A model generated the notes under the pieces. It worked only from the letters and a program-made list of their open reading frames with translations. It ran no database searches and had not been told where the DNA came from. Positions 1 through 12,600 of a stretch of DNA of 64,000 nt are shown here, piece by piece. Position numbers and translations under genes: made by a program. Origin of the DNA: Calcarisporiella thermophila CBS 279.70 (taxonomy: Eukaryota; Calcarisporiellomycota); assembly GCF_041956535.1 (NCBI RefSeq), contig NW_027192209.1, positions 322,092-386,091 on the forward strand. Reading direction: 5' to 3'. Every line of letters begins with the position of its first letter. Position 1 is the stretch's first letter.

Positions 1-3000
1 CGTGTTTTCATGTCTAATATCCTCCAAAAATGAGGTCAGTTGAGATGCCCAAGGAATGCTAGTAATGCTTGCATGGGAAGCACGCAGAAGAGACGCATCG
101 AATGAGAGGCGTTTAAGTGATAGGCGCCTACTCAATGTTTTTCCATCATCATCCGTATATTGTATCTTTGCTTGCGATTGGCATTTAGATTCGCGGATAG
201 CGTTGGCAACCGCTTCGTCTTCATCCTCATCTTCATTCTCGGAATCTTCAAGTTTCAGGGATCGCAGTGCATCACACCCATCAGCTTCACTAAATTTGTG
301 CTCTGAATTGGGGGACGTATTTGATATCGAGGTAGACGAAGTTATATTTACAAGCTGAGCATTTGCTATCAGTGGCGACATATATTTGACCAATACTATA
401 GCTGCCAATTCCTGCAATAATATAAAAAAATTGTACGAATAAGTTTTTTTCTCCAATAGGAAATGCGGCCTTACCTTACAAAATTCCTGTAGTACTACAT
501 ATGCGTTACAAAAATTAGTGATCCAAGTTACTTTCGCCTTTCGTAGTACTTCTAAATCATCCTCGCGCCTTGAGAGTGAGTGGATAGACGAGGGCGATGG
601 CAGCGAAGTTAATATCTTCTCATGGAATGTTGAATTTGGTGATGAAAGCGATGGTGATACAATATGAATGGGAGAAGGAGAATTAGAATCAGGAGAGGCA
701 ATTTTTTCACTAGGATTGGGTGAAGAAGACATGGAGTTGCTAGCGCTGACTATAGATGAGGTGGTAAAGCCTTTTCTCCTAGCAAATGCAACACGCGTTT
801 CGAAATATTCTACAGAAGAAGCCTCTACCTGACATTTGTGTGAAATCTTCCTCAATATGTCTAATAGGCATCGCTGCTGTTTTGTAATATTATCGGTTGC
901 CTTTGCACCAAATATGAGAATGTCAATCCTCGAGTCTGGTAGCCCTGCCAGTTTGCTTAACACACTTGTCAGTGCTAAATTGCGCTCAAGTGAATTCGTC
1001 ATCATGAATTCAGTCTGTCTAAACAACGCTCTCAATAGACTTGTGTCTGTTCCTTTACACCTAGTGGTGGCTGAATTAACTGGTTCAAATGGTCTTGTCC
1101 ACCTGGCACATGCTAACATTGCAAATTGATGCCTTTCCTGTGCATCATTTATATAACTCTCATAATGAATATTCTCCTCATTCGCCAATAATGTTGAGCC
1201 AGCATTTTGATTATTGGATTTAGGGATTTCCGTTGTAGATGCCTCCTGCTTCTGGATAACCTCTTCTGCGCACGGTATTATCTCCAATGCTCTAAAGTTA
1301 AACAGTGAATAATTTTACGTATGAATATCTTATATAGAAATTTGTACCTTTCTATTAAATCTCGAATTTCTTGTAAATCTCTAGGTGATTCCTTTAAACC
1401 TTCTAAATGTTCAGTTTCAAACTCACGAAATACAAGATGGTGCAACGCATATTGATCATAAGTATCTAAAATTGCCCCTAATAATCTCAGGTTTGCAATG
1501 CATAGCTACGGTAATATACTTTTAATGCAGCCGAAATATTCTATGGGTTTCATCGCAATCATACCCTGTCATTTGGCGATTCGATTCTATCTATCAAAAT
1601 CTCCCTAAGCCAATTTGAAGCTTGTTTTTTGTCTGAACGCTCTCCCCTCCGCTCCATTTTAGAAAAAAGGGTAAATAAGATAGCTTTGAGAAGAGAAGGA
1701 TCGGAAAGCATTCGTATCATATCCGTCAGGTATTCAGTGGTTATTACAGCCGTATCATCAGAGCTAGCCATATGAAAATAACTTGGTTAAACATTGTAGC
1801 TTTAAAATTCTACACCACAAATTTAATTACTCTGATTGTATGCCAGCGGATATCCAAGGAAGAAACTGGGATATTAGTCTCTCTATCAAATAGTTGTTGA
1901 GCTCCTAGAAAAATGTTATATATTACGTTTGGGAATTCTATAAATATAGCTAAGCTTACCTTGTATCCAGTAGCTGATATCTCATTTACAAACTCCCAAA
2001 ACTTGAAAAACTCCTCCACTACCACAGATGTTTCTAATAACTTGCGCCCAAATAGTGCAACCATGCTTGCAGCTCGTTTATTTGTTGCGCGGCGAGCAGC
2101 TTCATATGCACTCGGATGTGCAGTTAACAATATTTGATCAGTGATGGAAATTTGATTGGAGAATGTGGGGATAAGAAGGTTGAAAATAAACGATAACCGT
2201 ATTGCCTGGATTTCAAGAGAAAAATTATTTAGATACGAAATTAGTATAATTATACAATAGCTTACTATGATGTTGCATAAATCTGAGGGATTTAGGATAA
2301 AATCTAACATCTTGCTGTGGATGTCCATCAGTCGCAAACCGTAAAGTATGGCTTCACGCGCCATTCTTCCTGGTGACCCAAGCATATTCATGTATGTGAA
2401 CAAGATAGAAAAGAGATGGAACTGTGACTATATTGCTTTGTGGTCAAATTCAAATTCTCATGGTAAAATACAAATATCATGAAAAACTTTACCTCTGCTG
2501 ACACAGTATTCTTTTCTCCTTTGATATTATTTATCTCAATTGGAATTGGTGTTTGTGGCTGAAAGAAAAGTTCAATCAATGCAGCGTTACTCATTAGCCG
2601 TTTAAAAATTGTGTGTATGAGACGTATAAGTTCCATTTTAAGCTCTGGTAAACGATTCGCATTATCTGAAGGGTCGCCGTGGCAAATTGCAATTAATTTT
2701 TGGAGAGGAACGCGTACACCCACTTCGGGTAAAAGATGCGTATGCACATTGCTAATCAGCTGCGAGTGAGCGCGTAGAACTGCAACACGCATACCTTTGG
2801 GAAGCTAGGATGAATTCAAAATTTAAACTTGTATTCTTATATGATTACCACGTAAATCACCATAAACTCACATCCAGTTTTGCAAAAGTGACAAGATCTT
2901 CGAGTATTGAATGTTCCAACATATATTCTAGGCATGGGCCTGTCGCCATATCTGTCTCAAGGGCTTCTTCAGACACAATTCGTACTATGGTTTCAAGAAG

Positions 3001-3180
3001 CTGTGGAATCGGCGTGGTATTTACATGTTCCGCACCGAGAGCGCGTTTTTCAGCAGCTGCCTCTTCATATATTCGACGAAGACTAGTCCAAGCTTCGCGT
3101 AGAGCCTCATGATGAGAGCGCGTTTGCGGAGCAAATGCTTCCATAACGCGTGAAAGAAAGCTTGGAGGCATGCTGTACAT
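1..3180 (-). CDS. FHIP/RAI16-family protein (FTS-Hook-interacting-protein-like), 3' end beyond window
   Basis: I read nine exons: 3180-2872, 2804-2493, 2421-2266, 2205-1960, 1904-about 1836, about 1768-1565, 1505-1348, about 1290-475, and 411 to the window edge. All splice in phase with GT-AG borders. The start is the ATG at 3180; a second Met lies three codons in. The protein is alpha-helical. Early exons carry the block around GPCLEYMLEHSILEDL and RVAVLRAHSQLISNVHTHLL; a later exon carries MTNSLERNLALTSVLSKLA. This is the layout of the RAI16/FHIP family, whose animal members link the FTS-Hook complex to endosomes for dynein-based transport. A Ser-rich low-complexity stretch and an acidic Glu/Asp run lie toward the visible C-terminal part. 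The gene is cut by the left edge, so its stop is not seen. Family call is fairly firm; a transport role is inferred from the family. Confidence 0.75.
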
Positions 3181-3569
3181 AAAAATAAAAGATAAGAAAC
3201 TGTATAAAAATGCTATCTAATGATCCAGCAGGGTAAAGAAAGAAAGTATTATTAATAAAAGTAAAAATTCTCAACTCTATATATTATATGCGCTAATGAA
3301 TGAGCATCTTGTGTAGAGTATTGAAAAAGAAAAAATGAAAATTATGGAAAATATAACACGTCACATAAATACTAATGAAGGTTGGATTAAATGGCTCAGC
3401 ATTAGTATAAGAATCTACAATCTTTATATCTTAGTACAGAATACCAGTCATTAGATAATGGTCAGGGAAATACGTCCCTAGAGATATCATATCAAATGGA
3501 TATAAATAACTATAAAAAAAGCAAAAACGAAAAATGTACAGGGTTTACAGAGAGCATTTTTTTTCTAAA
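3181..3569. other. Intergenic, AT-rich
   Basis: This lies between the FHIP-like start (3180) and the stop of the next minus-strand gene (3570). It should hold the promoter of the former and the 3' untranslated region of the latter. I see no open frame or RNA gene. Confidence 0.6.
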
Positions 3570-4949
3570 TTAAGCCCTCGAGCTTGATGCTTCCCCGTAT
3601 GTTATTAGTCTACTTGAGGATATTAGTGGCTCTGTACTATCCGAATCCTGTATATCCACCATAGGACCGAGTAGCAGTAATGGGAAACAGCAACCCGTGC
3701 AGCAACATATTAGCCCTAGCACGATAAACATAGGGATAAATACAATTGCTAGAGGAACTGATCCACCATCTAGGAAACTAGTGAGAAGCCAAATCGTTGT
3801 ATAAAATAACGATCCACCCATGCCGAACATAACTGCCAGAATGACAATTGCGGTTTTGCCTTGTATCGCCATTTCTTGCGGTAAATATCTCAATTTGATA
3901 TACAAGAATGCGATCCCTAATACTAGCTTCAGACCCCAGATATAAAGTGGAATAAATACGATCCCCCATGAGCATAAGATAAAATTATCTATTCGCAGCG
4001 TAATAAGAATGCTTTGAACTACTCGAAGCGCCCATGCATCAAATGTATTCCATAAGAATAGCAGCTTCACTCCAATTCCAAAACTTGGATATTCTTCATC
4101 TGTTCCAGACATTCGTTCTTGTTGCTCATGCGAATCCAACACTCGTATTGCAAACAAATAGCTGGCTAATTTGTTCAGAAACAAAATCCCCTCTAGAACA
4201 AAATAAGGAGAAAGCACTAACGCCGTTGGCCAATCGATAACATTATCTGCTCTTAACGCGATAAATATGGCAAGAAAGCAAAAAAGTAGAAAATAAATAG
4301 GGATCGTATAATTGCGCACAAAACTCGCACGTCTCTTAGATTTATCGCCCATTCCTCTTCGAAATTGCCCATCCGTATCAGATGACGATTCTTCCAGTGA
4401 TTCTTCTTCTTCTTCCACTTCCGCTTCATCACTCTCCAACCATAATTTAAGAGTGCTAGGAAAAATAACTATCGCAATAACCGCAATGAAAATCCAAACT
4501 GGGACGAAAACTGTCGTCCAATTCCATCTCACGCTTCCATCGACTTTGGTTACCACAAATACAAGGAATAATATCCCGAGTATGATGAAAAACGTAAAGA
4601 TGATGGATATTGCGCAAAACATGCTCTCAAATTCAGGATCAAATAGGGGAAGAGAGCCTAGCATATTAACTCCCATTTCACCATATTTATCAAATATACG
4701 CCTTTTTTTATTATCGCCAAGTATCTCATATGCATGGTTTATTGCCTTGAACTATAATAATTCAGAAATCTTGAATTGATAAAAGAGAATTTCTCTTATT
4801 TAAATTCAACTAACCTGCTCTCCTGCGCCAGGATTTTTATCTGGATGATATAGTAGAGCAAGTCTCCTGTATGCTCGCTTTATTTCATCTGAAGAAGAAG
4901 TCTTTGGCACGCCTAGTACTTCATAGAGATGGGTTGTATTGCGTTCCAT
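3570..4949 (-). CDS. J-domain protein fused to a multi-spanning TMEM185-like membrane region
   Basis: Two exons, 4949-4815 and 4751-3570, give 438 residues. The first 45 residues plus the start of exon 2 form a complete J domain, with helix [20 protein letters not shown] including the HPD motif that stimulates Hsp70 ATPase. Then follow about nine to ten hydrophobic segments in two blocks, separated by an acidic Glu/Ser/Asp linker at about residues 150-175. Toward the C-terminus is a cysteine cluster (ICCCTGCCF). It recalls the palmitoylated string of DNAJC5-type proteins but here sits at the edge of a membrane segment. The membrane part resembles TMEM185/Fragile-X-F proteins. A role in recruiting Hsp70 to a membrane, probably ER or endosomal, is inference. 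The intron is 63 nt with GT-AG borders. Confidence 0.8.
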
Positions 4950-5886
4950 GAGTGTTTAGAATATATTAATCTTATCGTTCTTTAAATTTTAAGCATGTGG
5001 CGTAGTTGACATAGAATCCCCTCCACTAGATTATGAAATTTGAGGCAATTCAGTTGAATTGGAGAAATGCTGCTTTATCATTGCAACCTTGCTTTGATAT
5101 TTAAAGCCACACCTATTTTCCTCAAAAAAAGTTAGATACCAAATATAAAAGTTAATTTGTGCACAACACTAGTTATTAGATCCCCAGCTATTCCAAAGAA
5201 ATACGTGATCAATAGCCCATTTAGTGCCTTCTTGTATGTAGATAACTCCTTTACTACCTCAAATATTTTGAGGGCGGGGATCTTACGCGTCATTTTTCCA
5301 TCTTAAATGCCGTAACTGCAATAGTGGAACATCTGAATTGTTCGAAAGGTCGTCTCTTTGCCGGCTATATCAATAGCTTAGCTGCAATCCCTACCGCCCT
5401 GATTTGAATAGGTGTATTACCTACGCTCTATAATTAAGCTTTTTCATTATTATTTGCAGCAAGATAATTTTTTGCCTAAGCACTTCAAATATCATAGTTG
5501 GAAATCTTATTTCGGATGATGCTTCAGTGTTTCTGGGCTTGCAAAATGCCGTGGTTTCCATCATGATCTTGTCGAGGCATGCGCCCGAACGCCTTCATGG
5601 TAATGACGGGTTCTGCTTGTAATTGTTGCATCATTTCGATAATATAAAATACATTCATTAATCAGTTTTCATCTGTGTCAAATCCATAGATTTAACTTCC
5701 TTTTTTGATCGAAATTCATGTTACACCGGATCCTACTTTGTGTCTATTTCTTCTAATAATTAGTTCATTTTTGTATTCTTTTTTGTTCTTGACTTGTTAT
5801 TAAACGTGTTGATTATTTTTGGTATCATTTTGATTTCTCCTGAGCTTTACAAATCATATTTTACACCGATTTTATTTGCGCCTCGA
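4950..5886. other. Intergenic, with weak small-ORF candidates
   Basis: This 0.9-kb stretch separates two divergent genes (starts at 4949 minus and 5887 plus) and should hold both promoters. Inside it I see a 53-codon minus-strand frame (5293-5132) and, on the plus strand at about 5260-5620, two frames separated by a pyrimidine-rich CAG acceptor. None is recognised. Confidence 0.4.
5132..5293 (-). CDS. Possible small hydrophobic protein (53 codons), unrecognised
   Basis: An ATG at 5293 opens a 53-codon frame ending in TAA. It has a charged N-terminal third (KIFEVVKELSTYKKAL) followed by a hydrophobic stretch (LLITYFFGIAGDLI) that could span a membrane. A splice at the GTATCT near the stop, with an acceptor about 70 nt downstream, would change only the last few residues. 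Ordered amphipathic plus hydrophobic composition is the only argument; the length is within chance for this AT content. It could be a real small membrane protein or noise. Confidence 0.25.
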   Translation of the reverse strand: MTRKIPALKIFEVVKELSTYKKALNGLLITYFFGIAGDLITSVVHKLTFIFGI

Positions 5887-8045
5887 ATGACCACGTTAAC
5901 AGTAGGGCAAATAGCCCATCAGCTTGGGAAAGAATACCAATTGTCTGGAGGATCGAGCCCTAATTCTCTGCATTCGCCACTTTATCGCAGTAACAGCAAT
6001 CCCAAGGCAGATCCTAAAGTCCTGCGGCCGGACCGCAAGGATTCTCTTGATAGCTCGAGCTCCGTTCGCAAAAATAATTTGTTGTTCAAATCTTCGCTTG
6101 CTAACTTTCAGCAAAAAGTAAAAGTCAAATCACCTCCCCCTCGACCTGTGCGTCCGGCTGGAGAAAGCCCACTTGACGGCATATTGGCTAACGGCAAATC
6201 GCTTGAAAACACAGATTCAATAAGAAAAAACCCCGGTGCTCGTGTGGCATTTAAAGAGACTCCAGATTCCGTGTCTCCCGATGCAACTTCCCCGAAAACG
6301 GTGACAATTATTTCACCAAACTCATCAGCCCATAATGATGAGAGCTCAGAGTATGATGACAATTTTGACATAACAGAAAGCTATGTAACTACATCTCCTG
6401 TGGCATCTACGGCCGCATATAGCCAGAACCTTTCTCCTAACGCAGCAAAACGCTGGTCCATTGCATCACCAACTATTGTTTCCCCCGGCTTTGCGCCTTA
6501 TCCTCGTGAACTTTCCGTGAGCCCACCACCAGGAGAGCGTATCAACAATCTTGAGAGAAGAAGGCACTCAGCAGATGCAGAAAAGACTTCGCTTGGGTCA
6601 TTGTCGCCGACTACAGATTCTGAAACCATTGAGGAAGCAAAAGCTAAACTATCTGCTTACCAGAAACCGGACGTAGGCGTGTTAAAGACGATCCCTAAAA
6701 TGAAGATCCCTGCTACATCCGTTACTGTAAGCAAGGAAAACGACACTAAAAAGAGTATAGATGAGGAGAAAAGAAGCACCTCAGGTGTCTTAAAGACTGT
6801 TCCTGAAGAGGGGTTAAAGCCAAGGCAGGCTTACGAAAGATTGGATTCAAAGACACTTCACCCTATTATTAGCAACGCAGTTTCTGATTCAAGAGAATTC
6901 ACGCTGCTCTCAACCGAGGAGGCAGAGAAGTGCAAAATTGTATGTGAATTTCTATTATTAATGCAGTCGATATTATTAACATTTTTACATAATAGAATAT
7001 GGCTAATATTAAAGAGCATATTGGATGGCTTCTCTCCTGTCGTAATTCCGGTAAAAACAGTGAGAAAATCATGAACGAAGTTTGGCAATCAAGTGCAATG
7101 TTCGTTGAGGCACAGAGAAAATGGTTTGAGCACACCGCAGGGGCACTCAATGTCGGCATGCGCAAACTTGATGAAACGAGCCGGCGCATGCTGGACAAAT
7201 CACGAGAAGTACAACAAAAATATGCTGAGCAGCAGACAGAGCTTGAGTTTTTGAAAAAGCGTGTGAAAGAACTTGAGTCGATGAATGAACTACGACGCGG
7301 GCTTGCTTTGGCAATAGTAGCAGAGGACGGAACTCTGATTCAAGGAGCTATTCAAGATGCACGCAAATTCCTCGATTCCAGAGACGAGAATGAGCGAGCA
7401 AACACTTTCGAGCCTCTTGTGCAAGACCTTGTTACGGAATTGATGCGCTGTCTAACCGATCTTGGTGAAATGCGAAGGGTAGAAAAGCTGGCGATGGAAC
7501 GGATCCAGGCTATGGAAAGTATTATTGAAAAAATCGCGCCATCTCATGTAGCGTTGCAGGAAAAGAAATTAAGAACCCCTGCATTAACTTCAGCGGAAGA
7601 GTCAAGCCTGTTGGAAGGGTTAGATGAATTACATGGCAGGCTCGAGTATATTCCGGAATATATCGTGAAATCATCTTCCACATCTTCAGTCCCAGCTCAA
7701 ACTACAAATCAATCGCAAAAGGTACAAAAAGAGCGCCCAGTAGAAGGAAATAAGCGCACTGGGGGGAAGACAGGCCGTAAGGAAAAGCCGCCTCGACTTT
7801 TTCTGAATAAGAACAATCACTATCCAAATGGGCAGCCCAGTTCTAGTGACCAAGAGCAAAAACAAACTGGAGTCTCGAAGCAAGTTCAGCAAGTCGAGAA
7901 CGCTTCTTCCCAAAAGAAAGTATATGAAGCCACGATCCATGCACTGAATGCAGAGTGCAATGGCCTTACGTCTAAGAATGAACAGTTACGCGGAGCTGTA
8001 TCAGATCTCTTAAAAATGATGGAAAATAATTCAGAGCAGGGCTAA
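5887..8045 (+). CDS. Unrecognised coiled-coil protein with a long disordered N-terminal half
   Basis: Two exons, 5887-6939 and 6996-8045, joined by a 56-nt GTATGT...TAG intron in phase 0, give about 700 residues. No ATG precedes 5887 in frame. The first 350 residues are rich in Ser, Pro and Lys and look disordered; the segment GVLKT(I/V)P occurs twice about 40 residues apart. The second exon is strongly helical: a predicted coiled coil begins after the VWQSSAMFVEAQRKWF block, continues through heptads such as QQTELEFLKKRVKELES, and a short final coil closes the protein. I do not recognise the family. A scaffold or cytoskeletal adaptor would fit the composition, but that is a guess. It is convergent with the next gene, with about 300 bp between stop codons. 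Confidence 0.75.
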
Positions 8046-8342
8046 TAATAAGTATTGGTAAAGGGAGTGAAAAGTTCAACCTTTATCTCTAATTATATAT
8101 ATCGATTCGTTTACAAAATAATAGTTATCTCTTAGTTGGGATGCTATTATCTTCTACTTTATTTAAATTAAATGAAATATAACCCAGTAGGTCTGTTGAG
8201 CCATTCACATGTATTATATCTAAATGCTCTTTGTATCGATTTCGCTTCCCCTCACTTTTCGTTTCTTTTTTTTTTTCTTTTATGAATGTACAAATCGAAT
8301 AAGTCTATCCTACTTTATACCAACCAATATGAATTGACATCT

Positions 8343-9361
8343 TTAAACATCTTTAACGCCGCTTCCGATTATAAACCGTAGCAAGTTATCATGAAAGAAC
8401 CAAGCGGTTTGACCAAGCCAATAAAGCATATATGCGGCAAATAGTTTCAACCTGGGATGTCTTCTGATGAGGACATAAATGAAAAGGAGTAGAATGGCAG
8501 GTAAAAGTGCCGGTAAAAGAAAATATCGCCCGATGCGTGTGCGGAGGGGAAGATTGGTGCCATATGGTCTAAGGGATTCTAAGTGTTTGATATAGGATGG
8601 ATCTAGTCCATGCTCGCGTGCACCCTCACGCAAGATATTTAGGTATCGAATTGAGGGTTGAAGGTTGGGCCTGGTTGCACGCTTACCACCGATAAGCGTC
8701 AATGCACTGATCGTTTTTAGGCCATTATCCAAAACTCGATTAGAAGATAGTTTGGTTACAGAGTCATTATGAATAGGAGCATATTGTCGGCACTCGATTT
8801 CAATAACCAGGTATCCAGTGTCACTACCGCTCCCAGCCCCCCCTTCTGTTTCCAGGACTCGCAAGAATTGACGCTTTGTAAGCTTATGCAGTACTCCGTG
8901 GAGTGTTGGTGGAAGTTTAGGGTGGGCCTCATCCCAATAAAATGGAGCATTGCACATCGTGCGGTTGTGAATATTTTCTGCCTCCTCTCGCGTCACACGC
9001 TTAGTTGGGTCACTAAGGCGGATAACGGAAGCAAAACATGGTTCGACATAAGGTAAACCTGCATAATCAAAAGAAAGAAAGTATCCATCGGCGACACACG
9101 GGATAGATTCTGCAGGTATTATTTTTCGTCGCCCAGTCAGTACGGCACTATTCATATTTGAACCATATGCTGTTCGAGTTAAGAGGAAATCAGAATTGAG
9201 TAAAAGCAAATATACAAATTACGCTTACCCAAATACCATACATGTTCTTCCCTTTCATTGTCAGAAAGTTCCTTATTGCTAGTGGGCGGAAGAGCACTTG
9301 CAGCAAGTTCTGCATTAAATATTAAATCAGAAGAATCATCTTGAATGGAGCGATCTCTCAT
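8343..9361 (-). CDS. Gamma-glutamylcyclotransferase-like (GGCT/GliK-type) protein with C-terminal membrane segments
   Basis: Two exons, 9361-9229 and 9169-8343, make 319 residues. Splicing rebuilds the family signature VWYLAYGSNM across the junction, followed by the GRR and GLPYVEPCFAS blocks and GVLHKLTKRQF, as in the gamma-glutamylcyclotransferase fold. Known members open gamma-glutamyl amide bonds with release of 5-oxoproline; GliK acts in gliotoxin formation in moulds. The usual catalytic Glu probably lies in LETEGG. The C-terminal 60 residues contain one or two hydrophobic helices (PALLPAILLLFIYVLI and a second), suggesting a tail-anchored form with the domain in the cytosol. The substrate cannot be told from sequence; no biosynthetic cluster surrounds it. 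Confidence 0.8.
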
Positions 9362-9694
9362 GATATAAGTACTTCGTTATATAATACAATTCGTATATTT
9401 TAACTACTGGAATATTTTCATGTCCTTTAATATATATGTTAGGATTTGTTGGTCAAGGAACTTTCTGTAAGTTCCTCGACACGTAATATGGCCAGAATAT
9501 CCTGTTACGTAGTCAAGGGGCTAAGGGTCATCGGTATCAATTCAACCGAAACAAAGAGCTATAAAGTATCGATAAGCCATAGGCTAGCCCTTAATCGTTT
9601 GCCTAGCCATCGGGTAAATAGTATATGAAATAAAATTTATTTCTGAGGAAATTGTGATTAAATAATCATCCAAGCTTACTATACGAGAATACAG
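9362..9694. other. Intergenic
   Basis: This covers the promoter side of the GGCT-like gene and the 3' region of GUF1. It is AT-rich. I see no coding frame of note and no RNA gene. Confidence 0.5.
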
Positions 9695-12600
9695 TTATTT
9701 CTCGCCAGAGCGTAATCCTCCTATGAAATCGTAGAATGCACTTTGTGGAAGCTCTACGTTTGCTGGAATAAATGGATAAGACTGAGAACCCGAAAAAGTT
9801 AATTTAAAATTATGGTAGCATACCTATACTCTTCATCTTTTTCTTTCCTTCCTTTTGCTTATTCAGCAGCTTCATCTTCCGAGTAATGTCACCTCCATAC
9901 TATTAAAGGATCCCGTTTAGCGTTTTTGTGAATCAAAAGTGTAATTAACAAACCTACACATTTTGCAGTGACGTTTTTTCGCATTGCAGGTATACTTAGT
10001 CAAGAAGTCAAGAGTTAAAATAGGTTCAGTATTCGTGGAATTTACTAGTACTAATTGAAACTCACGTCTCACGAGCGATAATCTTACTTCCCACTGCAGT
10101 TTGAATAACAACTTCATAGAGCTGCCTTTGTATTACTCGCTTGAGTCGCTTGGCCCAGTCACGACCAACGCGATCTACTTGTGAACGATGTAGAATCGCA
10201 GCAAGTGCGTCGACTGGTTTCGAGTTTAATAGCACGTTCATCTGAGAGATTATATTGATAAATTGTAAAATGAATAAGATGAGATTGTATTTGATTATAT
10301 TACTTTGCAAAGATCGGACGAATCATATCCTGCCTCCTCATAATCAAAACTATTATAAAATATCTTTTATAGGGCATGATAGAATTCCGTCGAATTCAAT
10401 AAACATACCTAGCATAACCTGAAGTTCGCGACTTAAGTTCATCATAAAAGTCAGTGACGACTTCGGCAAGAGGTAGACGGTATTGTAGAATGACACGTGA
10501 GTCATCGAGATAAGTGAGTTCTTCCTGAATACCGCGTTTTGCCTGAAATTTTGGTGAAATCAGGGATGAATAAGTTGTTATTGAATTAAGAGAAAATGGG
10601 AGATGCCTACCTCACAAAGCTCGATCATACTGCCCAGATAGGTCTAAACAATCAGAAAGCTTTTGATTTAGGTAATTGTTATATGCTTTCTGAGAGGACC
10701 CAATTACCTCTGGCGCTATCATTGTTCCACGGACCATTGGTTCTTGGTATTCTTGCACCTTTACGTGTTGATCGGGATCAGGAAAATCAGATGGATTTTG
10801 CACCAAATTCTCTGTGCCATTACGATACAGAACTTTAAAGGGAACAGTTGGTTGCGTTACAATCACATTTGCTTCGTATTCCTGTATTGACAGGTGAGTT
10901 AAACGCACGGAATAGAAGAATAAGATGCATAGGATTCCAACCTCTTCAAGTCGCTGTCGGAAAACATCCATATGTAATGTACCCAAAAACCCTAGACGCC
11001 ATCCTTGTCCCAAAGCATTGCTATCATGAGAATAAATGAAAAACGTTTCATGCTTAAGTCACAAAAAACTCTAACCTGGTCTCTTTTTGAACAGAAACGC
11101 TGGCGTCATTAAGAGTAAGTTTTTCTATAGACTCCTCGAGTTTCGTAAAATCATTAGTATCCACAGGAAAGATACCAGCAAATACCTATTATAGGGTTGA
11201 TTATATTTGGCCTATTAATTAGTTATTCAAATTTAGGAATTACCATAGATTTTGCTGGTTCAAACCCAGGAAGAGGTTCAACTGGTTGCTTGATATGGTA
11301 AAAGGTATCACCGATATGTGCTTCCGTCGCCACTTTCATATTACAAATGATATATCCAACCTGTCCTGCATGCCTATTGACAGAAAAAGGCATCTATTAA
11401 TGTCAAAGTATTACAAGTATTATGTTTATGTTCATTACGTACAAGTAACCAGTATTGTACATATCAGGGTGCATAATTCCCACTTCTGTAACTTCATACT
11501 TTTGTTGCGAGTATGCTGAAATGATTCTATCACCTTCAAAATTAAAATTGATATTAGTATATTTGAAAGATAGCGTATGCCATCTAAAGCGTAACTTACC
11601 TTTTCGGATTGTGCCATCCACAATTGCCATCATGCAAATCACCCCCACATACGTGTCATACCAAGAATCGAAAAGCAGAGCTTTGAGAGGCTTATCAATA
11701 TGTCCTGGAGGGCTAAAAAAAAACGATTAATAGCTTTCTGGTTGATAGTATCTGGAAAAAAGAATACCTGGGAAATGATTCGATTACAGCGGGTAATACT
11801 TGATCAATATTTAGACCAGATTTTGCAGATATCTTAACACGTCAAAAATTAGTATCACTTGATCACTAGTATCAATATACGAGCTAATAGAATATTACTT
11901 TGATACAGCTTGACATATCTAACTCAAAAGTGTTCTCTATTTGCTTTACAACTCTATCAGGATCAGCAGCTGGAAGGTCGACCTATTGCTTGAAATCTCA
12001 ATAAAAGGTCGAGCAGAAGTCAATCAGAAATTAACAATCAACCTTATTAATAACAGGAAGAATAGATAAACCCTCTCCAAATGCTAAATAAAAATTGGCT
12101 ACTGTTTGTGCCTGGATTCCTATGTGCAATAGATGTAAATAGAGTCCCTAGACAAAAGGAACCAACCATGCATATACCTTGTGCTGCATCAACAAGGAGT
12201 AGCGTTCCCTGACAAGCTGCCAAAGAACGTTTTATCTCATAGCTAAAATCAACATGCCCCTGCAGAGAAGCCATTACTAGTTGAAAATATGCGAAATAAA
12301 ATAAAAAAGACTTACTGGAGTATCAATCAAATTAATTAAATAATCTTTATCTTTATAGCGGTAGAACATGGACACAGTCTAGCAAGGGCATAAGTAAACG
12401 TGGAATTATAAAAATAATATTGTGGGTTGGATGGCTTACTTGCGCTTTAACTGTGATTCCACGCTCTCTTTCTACTTTTAATTTATCTAATACTTGCTTA
12501 TTTTCAGCACGCGAAGAAATAGTCCCAGTTAACTCTAATAATCTATTTTAAATACAGAACGTAAATAATCGGAGAAAAATGCAAATAGAATAAAAATGCT

